From contig NZ_JAUSPQ010000003.1 in assembly GCF_030655665.1 (NCBI RefSeq), positions 1 to 64,000 of the forward strand: DNA of 64,000 bases. The letters are read 5' to 3'. The notes under the pieces were generated by a model. The model was not told where the DNA came from. It did no database searches and worked only from the letters and a program-made list of their open reading frames with translations. Positions 26,024 through 34,660 of the stretch are shown piece after piece (within the stretch, counting starts at the first letter, position 1; each line of letters begins with the position of its first letter). A program made the translations under genes and the position numbers. The DNA is from Methanocorpusculum sp. (lineage in GTDB: Archaea > Halobacteriota > Methanomicrobia > Methanomicrobiales > Methanocorpusculaceae).

Positions 26024-26527
26024 TTATTTCCTTTTGAATTCGGCGAAGAGTTTTCCCAGTGTTCCCTCGGGGTAGATGCTCCTGAGGAATTTGAGTCTAA
26101 AGAGATCATCGGCCATGTCATGGAAGAACTGGGGCGGGAGAGGTATCTTTGAGTTTGGATCAAGAACTATTCTGAACCCAAGGTATCCTGAGACTTCTTC
26201 CGGATCATAGATAAGTTGCCAGAGAATGGGGGTCTCTTCAAACTGTTCTTTGTGATCGTCCCGGAGCCAGATCATGAATGCGGGGAAGAGAGCATAATCT
26301 CCGGTTTTCGTGACATCCACACGATTACGCAGATATTCTGCTGTCATGGTGCATTTTATCGAGTCGGAACTGTATGCAAGTGATGAGAGGGTATAATCCA
26401 GGTGGGCGATTGTGTCAATTAAGTAAAAGTACAATACCTGATCCATGTCAGACGGTGTTTCCAGGATCAGGGATTTACGATACAGATACTCGATCTGTTG
26501 AGAATAGTCGTTCTTCTCTGGTAACAT
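26024..26527 (-). CDS. Conserved hypothetical protein
   Basis: I do not recognise the family. About 167 residues, mostly helical, with an acidic stretch and the pattern LYFYLIDTIAHLDYTLSSLAYSSDS. No signal peptide, membrane helix or cysteine motif. The frame is open to a GTG at 26584, but the ATG at 26527 is the first ATG; neither has a clear ribosome binding site. Stop lies 2 bp before the M20 peptidase start, so they are read together. Confidence 0.6.
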   Translation of the reverse strand: MLPEKNDYSQQIEYLYRKSLILETPSDMDQVLYFYLIDTIAHLDYTLSSLAYSSDSIKCTMTAEYLRNRVDVTKTGDYALFPAFMIWLRDDHKEQFEETPILWQLIYDPEEVSGYLGFRIVLDPNSKIPLPPQFFHDMADDLFRLKFLRSIYPEGTLGKLFAEFKRK

Positions 26528-26611
26528 AGCATTCTTGTTTGGTGTGTAAGACAAAAAGAGTTGGGCTTTGGGAAGTGCCCTCACATAAAGATACGTGTCC
26601 GGGACTTGGTA

Positions 26612-27064
26612 TCAGCGTGAAATTTTTCTGATCTGCTCGTCGGAAAGTTTCACCAGGTCGTTTTGCCCGGCAAGATCTGCCACACTTCTGATGGCCTCAA
26701 GAAGGTGGACGGATTCTTCAAGAAAACTCAGGATATCGGCCGGGAAAAGGTCGATCCCGTACTCATCGATCAGGTGCCGGTGGATCTCTTTGTGGGTAAG
26801 ACCCATCTCCCTGAGTTCCAGGATACTGATGACAAACTTTCGTTCCGGACAACCGCAAAGGGGTGAGTCCCGGCATTTACATTCGAGAAAATCCTTAAAA
26901 AAACGGAGGACCTGGTCCCGCGCTCCCGGGTCCAGACTATCGATATTCATTGAACCGGTGATCGCTTCCAGATTTGCCGGATGAAAAGCACTTTCGGGTA
27001 GACGGTGGCCTGCCGCACGCTGTAATTTTTTTATGTATCGAAACCGTGCCCTACCCGCGATCAC
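26612..27064 (-). CDS. Conserved hypothetical protein, Cys-rich helical
   Basis: A 150-residue protein with a central cysteine cluster FLECKCRDSPLCGCPERKF (C-x-C-x5-C-x-C), then a helix-turn-helix-like region LELREMGLTHKEIHRHLIDEYGID. The cluster may hold a metal ion. ATG overlaps the DUF2150 stop by 4 bp (ATGA). The neighbourhood suggests a conserved methanogen cluster; function unknown. Confidence 0.72.
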   Translation of the reverse strand: MIAGRARFRYIKKLQRAAGHRLPESAFHPANLEAITGSMNIDSLDPGARDQVLRFFKDFLECKCRDSPLCGCPERKFVISILELREMGLTHKEIHRHLIDEYGIDLFPADILSFLEESVHLLEAIRSVADLAGQNDLVKLSDEQIRKISR

Positions 27065-27702
27065 GAACTTTCTCCGGCTTCCTCATCAAAGTCTTTGAGA
27101 GATTTCAATGCATCGGCGATCCGTTCGACTTCAACGAGCCACTCGTCAAAGAGTGTCGGCTCGTCGGTGTCTTTCACGTATTTTCCGCAGCATGAAGCTC
27201 CGTTGATGACGGCAGATCCGATGGAAGAGGCTATGTCGAGTGCCTTCTCCGGATCTTTTGTGACAACTTTCCGCCCTTCTTTGACGAGGTTTTTGATCTC
27301 TTCTGCAGGCGGATAGATCGCTTCGAGGTACTTCTGCCCTGCGGCAAAGAGGACTACGAGTGAGACCTGCATCGATCCAACGATTTCTGCGAGTTCTTCC
27401 CCTGGGACTCCGGCCATGACGATCTCTTCAACACTGCGGAGTTTTGTTCTTGCATCTTCAAGGGTTATTCTTCCATTCTGACAGAGTCGGATGATCTTCA
27501 TTACGGCGATGGTAATATCATCAGAGAATCCGTCCAGGATACGGAATCCTTCCGGCATCTCTTCCGACTCCTCGTCACCTGCCCAGTCGGCAGTTTCGAG
27601 GGTCTTGAGCCAGTTGTCCCATCTCTCCTGATTGTAGAAGATATAGAAGAGCTTGGGAGCAGATTCCGGCTCACCTGTTTTCTTACTTTTTTTGGCAGCC
27701 AT
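27061..27702 (-). CDS. DUF2150 family protein
   Basis: A 213-residue archaeal protein recognised as DUF2150 by FYNQERWDNWLKTLE near the N-terminus. It is predicted helical, with a lysine-rich start and acidic end. Function unknown. First gene of a minus-strand cluster that continues with the Cys-rich protein, another unknown, the M20 peptidase and RaSEA, all tightly spaced. Confidence 0.85.
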   Translation of the reverse strand: MAAKKSKKTGEPESAPKLFYIFYNQERWDNWLKTLETADWAGDEESEEMPEGFRILDGFSDDITIAVMKIIRLCQNGRITLEDARTKLRSVEEIVMAGVPGEELAEIVGSMQVSLVVLFAAGQKYLEAIYPPAEEIKNLVKEGRKVVTKDPEKALDIASSIGSAVINGASCCGKYVKDTDEPTLFDEWLVEVERIADALKSLKDFDEEAGESS

Positions 27703-27833
27703 GCTTTATTACAAATAGTTCGGTCGAGTGTGGTAATAGAACTTGTGTTTGATTATGGTATTTGGAATGTCTGTATTTCTGTTCCGGAGCTGCCTCTCGC
27801 TCGTTCCGTCAGAATAGAGCTGATAAAAAAAGG

Positions 27834-28235
27834 TTAAAGTTTTTTTCCTGCATCCGGTCCGGGCATGCAGGTGAAAATCTCTTTCACGGTGATCTTGACC
27901 AGTTCTTTTCCCGGCAGTCCGGGTTTTTTTGCGTCAAGAAGCTCCTTCATTTTTTTGTGGTCAGGAGTTCCCGATTCCACTGCGGCGGTACCTTTCAGCT
28001 GGAAACAGTTGCCGATATCACGGCTCCATACAAGGAGAGAGACCTGGGGATTCTCTTTGATGTTTGCAATGGTTTTGTTCATAAAATTATTTGCAATCCA
28101 GACCGTGTCATTTTCCATGACCCAGACCGCGCCCATCGGGGCTGCATTCGGGACACCGGCTTTCGATGCGGTGACCAGATGACATACTCCGACTTTGGCA
28201 ATCTGTTCTTTAAGTTCTGCAGTAAGTAATGCCAT
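27834..28235 (-). CDS. Pyridoxamine 5'-phosphate oxidase family FMN-binding protein
   Basis: A 133-residue split-barrel protein. Sequence features are HLVTASKAGVPNAAPMGAVWV near the N-terminus and NPQVSLLVWSRD in the middle, typical of the PNPOx-like FMN-binding family. Such small members usually bind FMN or F420-like cofactors and reduce or detoxify flavin substrates; the exact reaction is unknown. Divergent from glnA. Confidence 0.87.
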   Translation of the reverse strand: MALLTAELKEQIAKVGVCHLVTASKAGVPNAAPMGAVWVMENDTVWIANNFMNKTIANIKENPQVSLLVWSRDIGNCFQLKGTAAVESGTPDHKKMKELLDAKKPGLPGKELVKITVKEIFTCMPGPDAGKKL

Positions 28236-28293
28236 GATGATAAGATGCGTTGTTCTGGTATGTCAATTTTTCCCGAAATTGGTGTGCTGTACC

Positions 28294-28306
28294 GGGTCCG
28301 GGACCC
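28294..28306. promoter_or_regulatory. Palindrome upstream of glnA
   Basis: A perfect GGGTCC-G-GGACCC dyad lies 41 bp upstream of the glnA ATG, between the divergent genes and just before the TATA-like box. It is a candidate binding site for a nitrogen regulator. It does not match the NrpR consensus GGAA-N6-TTCC, so it would be a different protein if real. Confidence 0.35.
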
Positions 28307-28321
28307 TGATTCGAACTTGAC

Positions 28322-28331
28322 ATTTATTATC
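28322..28331 (+). promoter_or_regulatory. TATA box of glnA, likely leaderless transcript
   Basis: The stretch ATTTATTATC is centred about 21 bp upstream of the ATG at 28347 with no Shine-Dalgarno sequence between, the arrangement expected for a leaderless archaeal mRNA. Confidence 0.45.
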
Positions 28332-28346
28332 CATCACCACTCATAT

Positions 28347-29738
28347 ATGAGCATGGTTTCTGACGAGCGTAAAAGTCCTTTTGGCTCTCTTGCCGCTTCA
28401 CACGGCGGCGACCGTGCGGAGTTAATTGGTGCAGTTCTCACTCAGCTTGAGAATGACAATGTACGGTCGGTTCTTCTCCAGTTCTCAGATATGGAGGGAA
28501 AACCGAAAAATGTCGCGATTCCGACGAAACAAATGAAGAAAGCCTTAACTGAAGGTATTAGTTTTGACGGTTCTTCTATTCAGGGGTTTGCGCGACTGGA
28601 AGAGTCGGATATGGTGCTTCGGCCTGAACCGGAGACATATCAGATCATCCCCTGGTCGGATGAAAAATATCGTGTCGCGAGATTCATCTGCAATGTCTAC
28701 ACGACCCGCGGTGAACCGTTCGCCGGGGATCCGCGTTTTATTCTGCGTCAGCAGCTGGAGAAAGCGGAAAAGCTTGGATATACCTTCAATGTCGGTCCGG
28801 AGATGGAGTTTTTCCTCTTTAGAATGGTGAATGGTCATCCGTCGGTGGAACTCCAGGATCGTGGGGGCTACTTCGATCAGACGCCGACCGATCCCGGAGA
28901 GGATGTCCGCCGCGATCTTGTTACCTCACTTTCAGAAATGGGATTCAATATTGAGGCAGCTCATCACGAGGTGGCTCCTTCCCAGCACGAGATCGATTTC
29001 ACCTACGGGAATGCTCTTTCCATGGCCGATAAGGTAGTTACCTTCAAATTCGTCGCAAAAACCCTGGCTCTACAACGCGGTCTTCACGCAACCTTCATGC
29101 CGAAACCGATCTACGGTATCAACGGTTCAGGTATGCACGTGAACTGTTCTCTGATGAAGGACGGGGAAAATGCATTTTACGATCCCGAGGGAGAACACCA
29201 GCTCTCCGATACTGCCCGTCATTTCATTGCAGGAATTCTCAAACACATCGATGCGATCACTCGTGTCGCAAACCCTACGGTAAACTCATACAAGCGGCTT
29301 ATCCCCGGATATGAGGCTCCGGTGTATGTTGGTTGGTCCGCAATGAACCGTTCTGCTCTTATCAGAGTTCCTTCGTCCCGAGGAAAAAGTACCCGCGCCG
29401 AACTGCGCAGTCCTGATCCGACCTGTAACCCGTATCTGACATTTGCCGTGATGCTTGCAGCAGGTTTAGAGGGTATTACCCAGAAGATCGAACCTCCGGA
29501 GAGCGTTGACAAAAATATTTTCAGAATGAGCGCCGCGGAACGTACGGCAGAAGGTATCCGCTGTCTTCCCTGGAGCCTTCATGAGGCAAACACCGCTCTG
29601 ATGAACGATCCGCTCCTCTGCAGTGTTCTTGGTGAACACGTAGTGGCCCAGATAAACCGCATTGGCGAGATGGAGTGGGCGGATTTCTCCAAGTCTATCA
29701 CAGACTGGGAGATCAAACGCTACCTTGCGACATACTGA
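28347..29738 (+). CDS. glnA: Glutamine synthetase, type I
   Basis: Makes glutamine from glutamate, ammonia and ATP; main ammonia-assimilating enzyme. 463 residues. Metal and substrate motifs are clear: FDGSSIQGFARLEESDMVL, VGPEMEFFLF, HHEVAPSQHEIDF, GSGMHVNCSL and NRSALIRVPSS then RAELRSPDPTCNPYL. The tyrosine adenylylation site (N-L-Y-D-L-P) of the beta subclass is absent (IFRMSAAE here), so it belongs to the non-adenylylated I-alpha group. The frame is open upstream to 28245 but the ATG at 28347 fits homologues. Confidence 0.95.
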   Translation: MSMVSDERKSPFGSLAASHGGDRAELIGAVLTQLENDNVRSVLLQFSDMEGKPKNVAIPTKQMKKALTEGISFDGSSIQGFARLEESDMVLRPEPETYQIIPWSDEKYRVARFICNVYTTRGEPFAGDPRFILRQQLEKAEKLGYTFNVGPEMEFFLFRMVNGHPSVELQDRGGYFDQTPTDPGEDVRRDLVTSLSEMGFNIEAAHHEVAPSQHEIDFTYGNALSMADKVVTFKFVAKTLALQRGLHATFMPKPIYGINGSGMHVNCSLMKDGENAFYDPEGEHQLSDTARHFIAGILKHIDAITRVANPTVNSYKRLIPGYEAPVYVGWSAMNRSALIRVPSSRGKSTRAELRSPDPTCNPYLTFAVMLAAGLEGITQKIEPPESVDKNIFRMSAAERTAEGIRCLPWSLHEANTALMNDPLLCSVLGEHVVAQINRIGEMEWADFSKSITDWEIKRYLATY

Positions 29739-29752
29739 TTAATACTCAACAC

Positions 29753-29760
29753 TTTTTTTT
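29753..29760 (+). terminator. Oligo-T terminator after glnA
   Basis: Eight T residues 15 bp after the glnA stop. Confidence 0.5.
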
Positions 29761-29843
29761 ACATTTTATCTGCTCACTCAGAATAGTGGTATGACCGCGG
29801 TCAAAGTAATGTTACGGTCGGAAAATAAACTGATAATGTATAT

Positions 29844-29857
29844 ATTGTTAGCGACCT
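29844..29857. promoter_or_regulatory. MarR-type operator overlapping promoter of exporter operon
   Basis: GTTAG-CGAC-CTAAC is a perfect 5-bp-arm dyad between a TATA-like ATGTATATATTG (29836-29847) and the ATG at 29871. Its place at the transcription start is ideal for repression by the MarR protein encoded immediately downstream. A second perfect palindrome, TGACCGCGGTCA at 29792-29803, lies further upstream. Confidence 0.6.
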
Positions 29858-29870
29858 AACTAATTTGTAC

Positions 29871-30314
29871 ATGGATGACAGACTTCCGATAGCGATCTTG
29901 ATCAAGATCCTTTCAAACTATATTAAACGAAATCTGGACAGTGCTGCTGCTCAGGGGCCTCTGAAAAATATCACCGGCACTCAGATCCAGATAATCGGCT
30001 ATATTTATCATGAAGCGAAGAGCGATGTTTTTCAAAAGGATATCGAGACAAAATATTCCATCAGACGCTCCACGGCCACAGGGATCCTCCAGCTCATGGA
30101 AAAGAACGGGCTCATCACCAGAGAGCCGGTCGACTATGATGCGCGACTCAAAAAAATCGTGCTCACAGAAAAAGCACACACTATCAGTAAGCAGGCAAAA
30201 CTTAATGTATTCGAACTGGAAAAACGTCTTACCAAAGGGATCTCTACAGAGGAACTGGCCGTTTTCCGTTCCATAATTTGGAAAATGAAAGTCAATCTGG
30301 AGGAACAGGTATGA
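29871..30314 (+). CDS. MarR family transcriptional regulator
   Basis: A 147-residue winged-helix repressor. The DNA-binding region QKDIETKYSIRRSTATGILQ and the wing ITREPVDYDARLKKIVLT are typical. It heads an operon with two ABC exporter half-genes and probably represses it through the GTTAG/CTAAC dyad at its own start, released by an exported drug or metabolite. A TTG two codons earlier is possible; the ATG at 29871 is preferred. Stop overlaps the next start (ATGA). Confidence 0.93.
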   Translation: MDDRLPIAILIKILSNYIKRNLDSAAAQGPLKNITGTQIQIIGYIYHEAKSDVFQKDIETKYSIRRSTATGILQLMEKNGLITREPVDYDARLKKIVLTEKAHTISKQAKLNVFELEKRLTKGISTEELAVFRSIIWKMKVNLEEQV

Positions 30315-32047
30315 ATCATATCATAGAGCGCCTTGTGGGTTCGATCCGCGAGTTTAAAAAAGACAGTCTGCTTACACCTGCGTTTGTCGGACTTGAGGTG
30401 GTAATGGAGGTCATCATCCCGTTGATTCTTGCGAGCCTCATCGACGACGGAATCACCGGAGGCAATATGGGTATCATCCTCCGGCTTGGTCTTGCGTTAT
30501 TCATATCAGCGATACTCTCGCTCATATTCGGGGTTCTCGCCGGAAAGTTTGCAGCATCCGCATCAGCCGGATTTGCACACAATCTTCGGCATGATATTTT
30601 CTATAATGTTCAGAGCTTCTCGTTTGCGAACATCGACAAATTTTCGACGTCAAGTATCGTGACGAGGCTCACCACCGACGTTACCAATGTACAGAATGCT
30701 TACCAGATGATCATCCGGGTCGCGGTACGCTGTCCTCTGATGCTGATCCTTTCCTACCTCATGGTGATGTGGATCAATCCCCAACTATCTGTCATCTTCC
30801 TTGTGCTGATACCGATCCTCACCGTTGGTATGTATCTTATTATCATCAAGGTCCAGCCCATATTTGAGAAAGTATTCAAAACATTTGACCGGCTGAACAA
30901 AGTCGTTCAGGAAAATCTCAGAGGTATCCGGGTCGTAAAATCCTACGTCCGTGATGAATATGAGGTGGAAAAGTTCAAAGGCGTTTCAAAAGATATCTAC
31001 GGATACTTTTCACATGCTGAAAAACTTCTTGCGTTTGTCAGCCCTCTTATGCAGTTCATAGTGTATGCGGCGATCCTTCTTGTCTCGTGGTTTGGGGCCC
31101 AGTTTATCGTTGCTGGGACTTTGACCACGGGTGAACTGGTCAGTCTGTTTGCCTACACCATGCAGATCCTGATGAGTCTGATGATGCTTGCCATGGTTTT
31201 CGTCATGATCACCATGTCCCGTGCATCTGCAAGAAGAATCGTTGAGGTCCTTGACGAACAGAGTGATCTGAAAAATCCGGAAGATCCGGTGTTCCTCGTT
31301 AAAAACGGAGATATAAGCTTCCGTGATGTCGACTTCAGTTACTCCACCGATGCTGAACGGACATGTCTTCAGAAGATCAATCTGGAGATAAAATCGGGCG
31401 AGACCATCGGAATCCTCGGCGGGACGGGCAGTTCCAAGACGACTCTGGTCCAGTTGATCCCGCGGCTCTATGATGTGACCGGCGGTTCTGTTCTTGTGGG
31501 GGGGGTTGATGTCAGAGATTATGATATAACTACTCTTCGTGATCAGGTCGCTGTAGTTCTGCAGAAGAACGTGCTCTTCTCAGGAACCATCAAAGATAAT
31601 CTCAGATGGGGTAATCCGGATGCATCGGATGAGGAGCTGGTTCGTGTCAGTAAACTTGCCTGTGCGGATGAATTTATTCAGAAGCTTCCCGAAAAATATG
31701 ATACCCGAATTGAACAGGGCGGTTCAAATGTATCCGGCGGGCAGAAGCAGAGGTTATGTATCGCCCGTGCTCTGTTGAAGAAACCGAAGATCCTTATTCT
31801 GGATGATTCTACGAGCGCTGTCGATACAAAGACGGATGCACATATCCGTCAGGCGCTTATGACAGAGATCCCCGGCACCACGAAAATCATCATCACGCAG
31901 AGATTTTCCTCGGTCGTGGATGCAGATAAGATCATCGTGATGGATGGGGGTCATATCAATGCGGTAGGAACACATGCAGAACTTCTGTTAACCAATCCGA
32001 TCTATCAGGAGGTCTATTCGACACAGCAGAAGGGAGGTGAGACATAA
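30311..32047 (+). CDS. ABC exporter half-transporter, degenerate-site subunit
   Basis: A 578-residue protein with a six-helix membrane domain (about 1-320) and a C-terminal ATPase. Walker A is GGTGSSKTT (Gly to Ser before Lys), signature VSGGQKQRLCIARA, Walker B ILILDDSTSAVD with Asp where the catalytic Glu is normal, and the H-loop histidine replaced in IITQRFSSV. These changes mark the non-catalytic half of heterodimeric exporters of the TM287/288 type. The start at 30311 has GGAGGA upstream and overlaps marR. Exports a drug, lipid or peptide with the next gene product. Confidence 0.93.
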   Translation: MNHIIERLVGSIREFKKDSLLTPAFVGLEVVMEVIIPLILASLIDDGITGGNMGIILRLGLALFISAILSLIFGVLAGKFAASASAGFAHNLRHDIFYNVQSFSFANIDKFSTSSIVTRLTTDVTNVQNAYQMIIRVAVRCPLMLILSYLMVMWINPQLSVIFLVLIPILTVGMYLIIIKVQPIFEKVFKTFDRLNKVVQENLRGIRVVKSYVRDEYEVEKFKGVSKDIYGYFSHAEKLLAFVSPLMQFIVYAAILLVSWFGAQFIVAGTLTTGELVSLFAYTMQILMSLMMLAMVFVMITMSRASARRIVEVLDEQSDLKNPEDPVFLVKNGDISFRDVDFSYSTDAERTCLQKINLEIKSGETIGILGGTGSSKTTLVQLIPRLYDVTGGSVLVGGVDVRDYDITTLRDQVAVVLQKNVLFSGTIKDNLRWGNPDASDEELVRVSKLACADEFIQKLPEKYDTRIEQGGSNVSGGQKQRLCIARALLKKPKILILDDSTSAVDTKTDAHIRQALMTEIPGTTKIIITQRFSSVVDADKIIVMDGGHINAVGTHAELLLTNPIYQEVYSTQQKGGET

Positions 32048-33966
32048 TGCCTCCTATGGGTCCGAGTTCGAAAGGTCCGCAGCGTCCCGGGATACCGGTA
32101 GTGGGACGCAAACCCAATGATGTGAAAAAGACCTTAAAACGTCTTCTTTCATATCTTCCAGGGACTTATAAGGCCACTCTCGTTGTCGTTGTCATCTGTA
32201 TCATTTTAAGCACACTTGCAGGAGTCATAGGTTCGCTCTTCCTCGAAGTGCTTATCGATGATTACATCACGCCGCTTATCGGGATGGAAAATCCTGTCTT
32301 CACTGCCTTACTGCAGGCGATCCTCTTCATGGGGCTTATCTACCTCTGTGGTGTTCTTTCGACACTTATCTACAGCAGACTCATGGTCATCATTTCCCAG
32401 GGTGCCATGAAGCGGATTCGTGATGAGATGTTTGCTCATATGGAGAAGTTACCGATCAAATACTTCGACACTCATCAGTTCGGTGACACGATGAGTCATT
32501 ACACGAACGATACGGAAACCCTCCATCAGATGCTTTCACAGAGCGTTCCCCAGGTGTTTTCTTCGATAGTGACTATCATTTTAGTGTTCTGCGCAATGGT
32601 TTATACGAGCGGTCCCCTGACGATCCTCGTTGTATTTATGGTGATCGTGCTCTTCTTTGTTATGAAAAACATTGGGGGAAGGAGTGCGACCCACTTTGTT
32701 CGTCAGCAGAAATCGCTCGGTGAAGTGAACGGGTTTATTGAGGAGATGATCAACGGGCAGAAGGTCATCAAGGTTTTCTGTCATGAAGAGAAGGTCAAAG
32801 CAGAGTTTGATGTTATGAACGATCAGCTCTGCGGGCATGCGACGTCTGCCAACAAGTTTGCGAATATTTTCATGCCGGTCGTAGTAAATATCGGAAATAT
32901 CCAGTATGTTCTTGTGGCGATCGTAGGTGGGGCTTTGGCGATAAGCGGAGTCGGCGGTTTGACGCTTGGCGGGATCGCTGCCTTTTTACAACTGAGTAAG
33001 AGTTTTATGATGCCGATCAGTCAGGTGTCCCAGCAGTTGAGTTCGGTCGTTATGGCCTTGGCCGGAGCCGAGCGGATCTTCAAGCTGATGGATGAGCCGG
33101 TGGAGGAGGATGCCGGAGATGTTACGCTCGTCAATGCACGGTATGAGGGAACTGTCCTTACCGAGGCGCCGGCATATACGGGCATCTGGGCTTGGAAGGA
33201 AATCAAAGATGGAGCTCCGGTGTATACAAAACTTGAGGGGGATGTTCAACTTCGCGATGTGAGTTTCGGCTATACGCCGGACAAGAATGTCCTGCATGAT
33301 GTGTCCGTGTATGCACGGCCGGGTCAGAAGGTGGCGTTTGTCGGGGCTACGGGCGCCGGGAAAACGACGATCACCAATCTGATCAACCGGTTTTATGATG
33401 TGCAGGAAGGCGAGATCTTCTATGACGGCATCAATGTGAAGAAGATCAAAAAAGCTGATCTGAGACGTTCGCTTGGTATCGTATTACAGGATACGAATCT
33501 GTTTACGGGGACAGTCCGGGAAAACATCAGGTACGGGAAGCTGGATGCGACGGATGAAGAGGTGTATGCGGCGGCACGTCTTTCGAACGCACATGATTTT
33601 ATCTCCCGGCTGCCGGAAGGGTATGATACGGTCCTTGAAGGAGATGGGGGCAGCCTGTCCCAGGGTCAACGGCAGCTTTTATCTATTGCGCGGGCTGCGG
33701 TGGCAAATCCCCCGGTGATGATCATGGATGAGGCAACATCGAGTATCGATACGCGAACCGAGGCAATTGTCCAGGCAGGTATGGATTCCCTTATGAAAGG
33801 AAGAACCGTCTTTGTTATTGCGCACCGTCTTTCGACGGTGCATAATGCAGATGTTATAATGGTCCTTGAGTCAGGAAAGATCATCGAACGCGGCAGTCAT
33901 GAGGAGCTGATCTCCGAAAAGGGAAAGTATTATCAGTTGTATACTGGTGCGTTCGAACTGGAATAA
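32047..33966 (+). CDS. ABC exporter half-transporter, catalytic subunit
   Basis: A 639-residue partner of the preceding gene. Six-helix membrane domain at about 45-350, then an insert of about 35 residues between the membrane domain and ATPase. ATPase motifs are canonical: GATGAGKTT, LSQGQRQLLSIARA, VMIMDEATSSID with the catalytic Glu, and VIAHRLSTV with the H-loop His. Its ATG overlaps the previous stop (TAATG). Together they form one consensus and one degenerate ATP site. An oligo-T and strong hairpin follow. Confidence 0.95.
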   Translation: MPPMGPSSKGPQRPGIPVVGRKPNDVKKTLKRLLSYLPGTYKATLVVVVICIILSTLAGVIGSLFLEVLIDDYITPLIGMENPVFTALLQAILFMGLIYLCGVLSTLIYSRLMVIISQGAMKRIRDEMFAHMEKLPIKYFDTHQFGDTMSHYTNDTETLHQMLSQSVPQVFSSIVTIILVFCAMVYTSGPLTILVVFMVIVLFFVMKNIGGRSATHFVRQQKSLGEVNGFIEEMINGQKVIKVFCHEEKVKAEFDVMNDQLCGHATSANKFANIFMPVVVNIGNIQYVLVAIVGGALAISGVGGLTLGGIAAFLQLSKSFMMPISQVSQQLSSVVMALAGAERIFKLMDEPVEEDAGDVTLVNARYEGTVLTEAPAYTGIWAWKEIKDGAPVYTKLEGDVQLRDVSFGYTPDKNVLHDVSVYARPGQKVAFVGATGAGKTTITNLINRFYDVQEGEIFYDGINVKKIKKADLRRSLGIVLQDTNLFTGTVRENIRYGKLDATDEEVYAAARLSNAHDFISRLPEGYDTVLEGDGGSLSQGQRQLLSIARAAVANPPVMIMDEATSSIDTRTEAIVQAGMDSLMKGRTVFVIAHRLSTVHNADVIMVLESGKIIERGSHEELISEKGKYYQLYTGAFELE

Positions 33967-34013
33967 GTATTTTTTTATTTTTTGAAAAACGAAGATCTCC
34001 TGAAAAAAAAGAT

Positions 34014-34044
34014 GCCCCTTCCCTCCTCATAATAGGGAAGGGGC
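34014..34044. terminator. Perfect 11-bp hairpin after ABC exporter operon
   Basis: GCCCCTTCCCT, a 9-base loop, then AGGGAAGGGGC. It comes 30 bp after the T-run that ends the exporter operon, so it may be a transcript-stabilising end or a bidirectional barrier at the border of the island. Confidence 0.6.
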
Positions 34045-34182
34045 GGCACGGTCCGAGTAAAAGTTGAAACTACACGACATTATTTTCGATCTGAACGGGA
34101 AAACGCTAAAACCGCTGCAGATCGATCGGACAGGGGGCCAACCATCCCCTTCTGCCCTCACTATCCTGATTTGATTCTGAAT

Positions 34183-34262
34183 GATATTAACCCCTAACCG
34201 CGCGGTGCGATAATGCCCCGGTTTTTTGCGGATACGGGGTGCTCAGTGAGTGATGAGGGGGT
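34183..34262 (+). repeat. Dispersed repeat, short copy
   Basis: Shares with 35122-35253 the blocks ATAT-AACCCC-ACCGCGCG, GCGATAATGCC-CG, and GGGGTGCTCA-TGAGTGA. It lacks the about 50-bp central hairpin block that the longer copy carries (GAGCAAATC...GATTTGCGA). Confidence 0.65.
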
Positions 34263-34354
34263 GCAAATGTGAAGCTTGATTATCCGTCGGGAGGTATGAC
34301 CGGGTGCGGATGGATGAGGAAAAAGCACCGAGAACCATTAAGCTGCGCTTTTCC

Positions 34355-34597
34355 CTTTGACTCGGGCTTTTTTCCCGCGGGTATCATATTGATGACGTCA
34401 ACAAAATGATGAGATACGGCTCATTTTGCTGATTCACACGAAATCTTGGCTTTTTCAATAACCTGCTCAAAATTTCTCCATTCAGCATACCCAAGAAGAT
34501 CCTTCAGATCACGCCCATACCAGAACTCGACTCCATCCATCTCATGCACAAAATCCTCAAAATTCCTATGCAGTCGGGCAATCACCTCAGTCTTCAT
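34355..34597 (-). pseudogene. dinD-like gene remnant (BRO-type N-terminal domain), in-frame TGA
   Basis: Starting at ATG 34597 the frame reads HRNFEDFVHEMDGVEFWYGR and DLLGYAEWRNFEQVIEKAK, clearly the N-terminus of DNA-damage-inducible protein D. A TGA follows at 34421-34423, yet the same frame goes on with HHFVDVINMIPAGKK, which matches the next DinD segment (HFVD-V-M). The rest of the roughly 280-residue protein is missing. So this is a decayed, truncated copy, interrupted by one nonsense codon. Confidence 0.8.
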
Positions 34598-34660
34598 ACA
34601 CACATACCCCCGCTTCGAACTCTTCGGAAAATCCGAAGAGTTGAAACTCCGCATAAAATA

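Larger units (their letters stand above)
33967..34340. other. Gene-free region at left border of accessory island
   Basis: Holds a T-rich terminator (33970-33983), a perfect 11-bp hairpin (34014-34044) and one copy of a dispersed repeat (34183-34262). No open frame with protein-like features was found. Confidence 0.6.

Noticed and set aside
34014..34044. Hairpin considered as start of a CRISPR-like or attachment repeat
   Set aside because: Single copy with no regularly spaced repeats; no CRISPR array is present anywhere in the window.
3801..34423. In-frame TGA in both the thrS and dinD remnants as possible recoding (selenocysteine)
   Set aside because: Both genes are otherwise truncated, no SECIS-like context was noticed, and intact genes in the window end normally at TGA; coincidental nonsense mutations are simpler.
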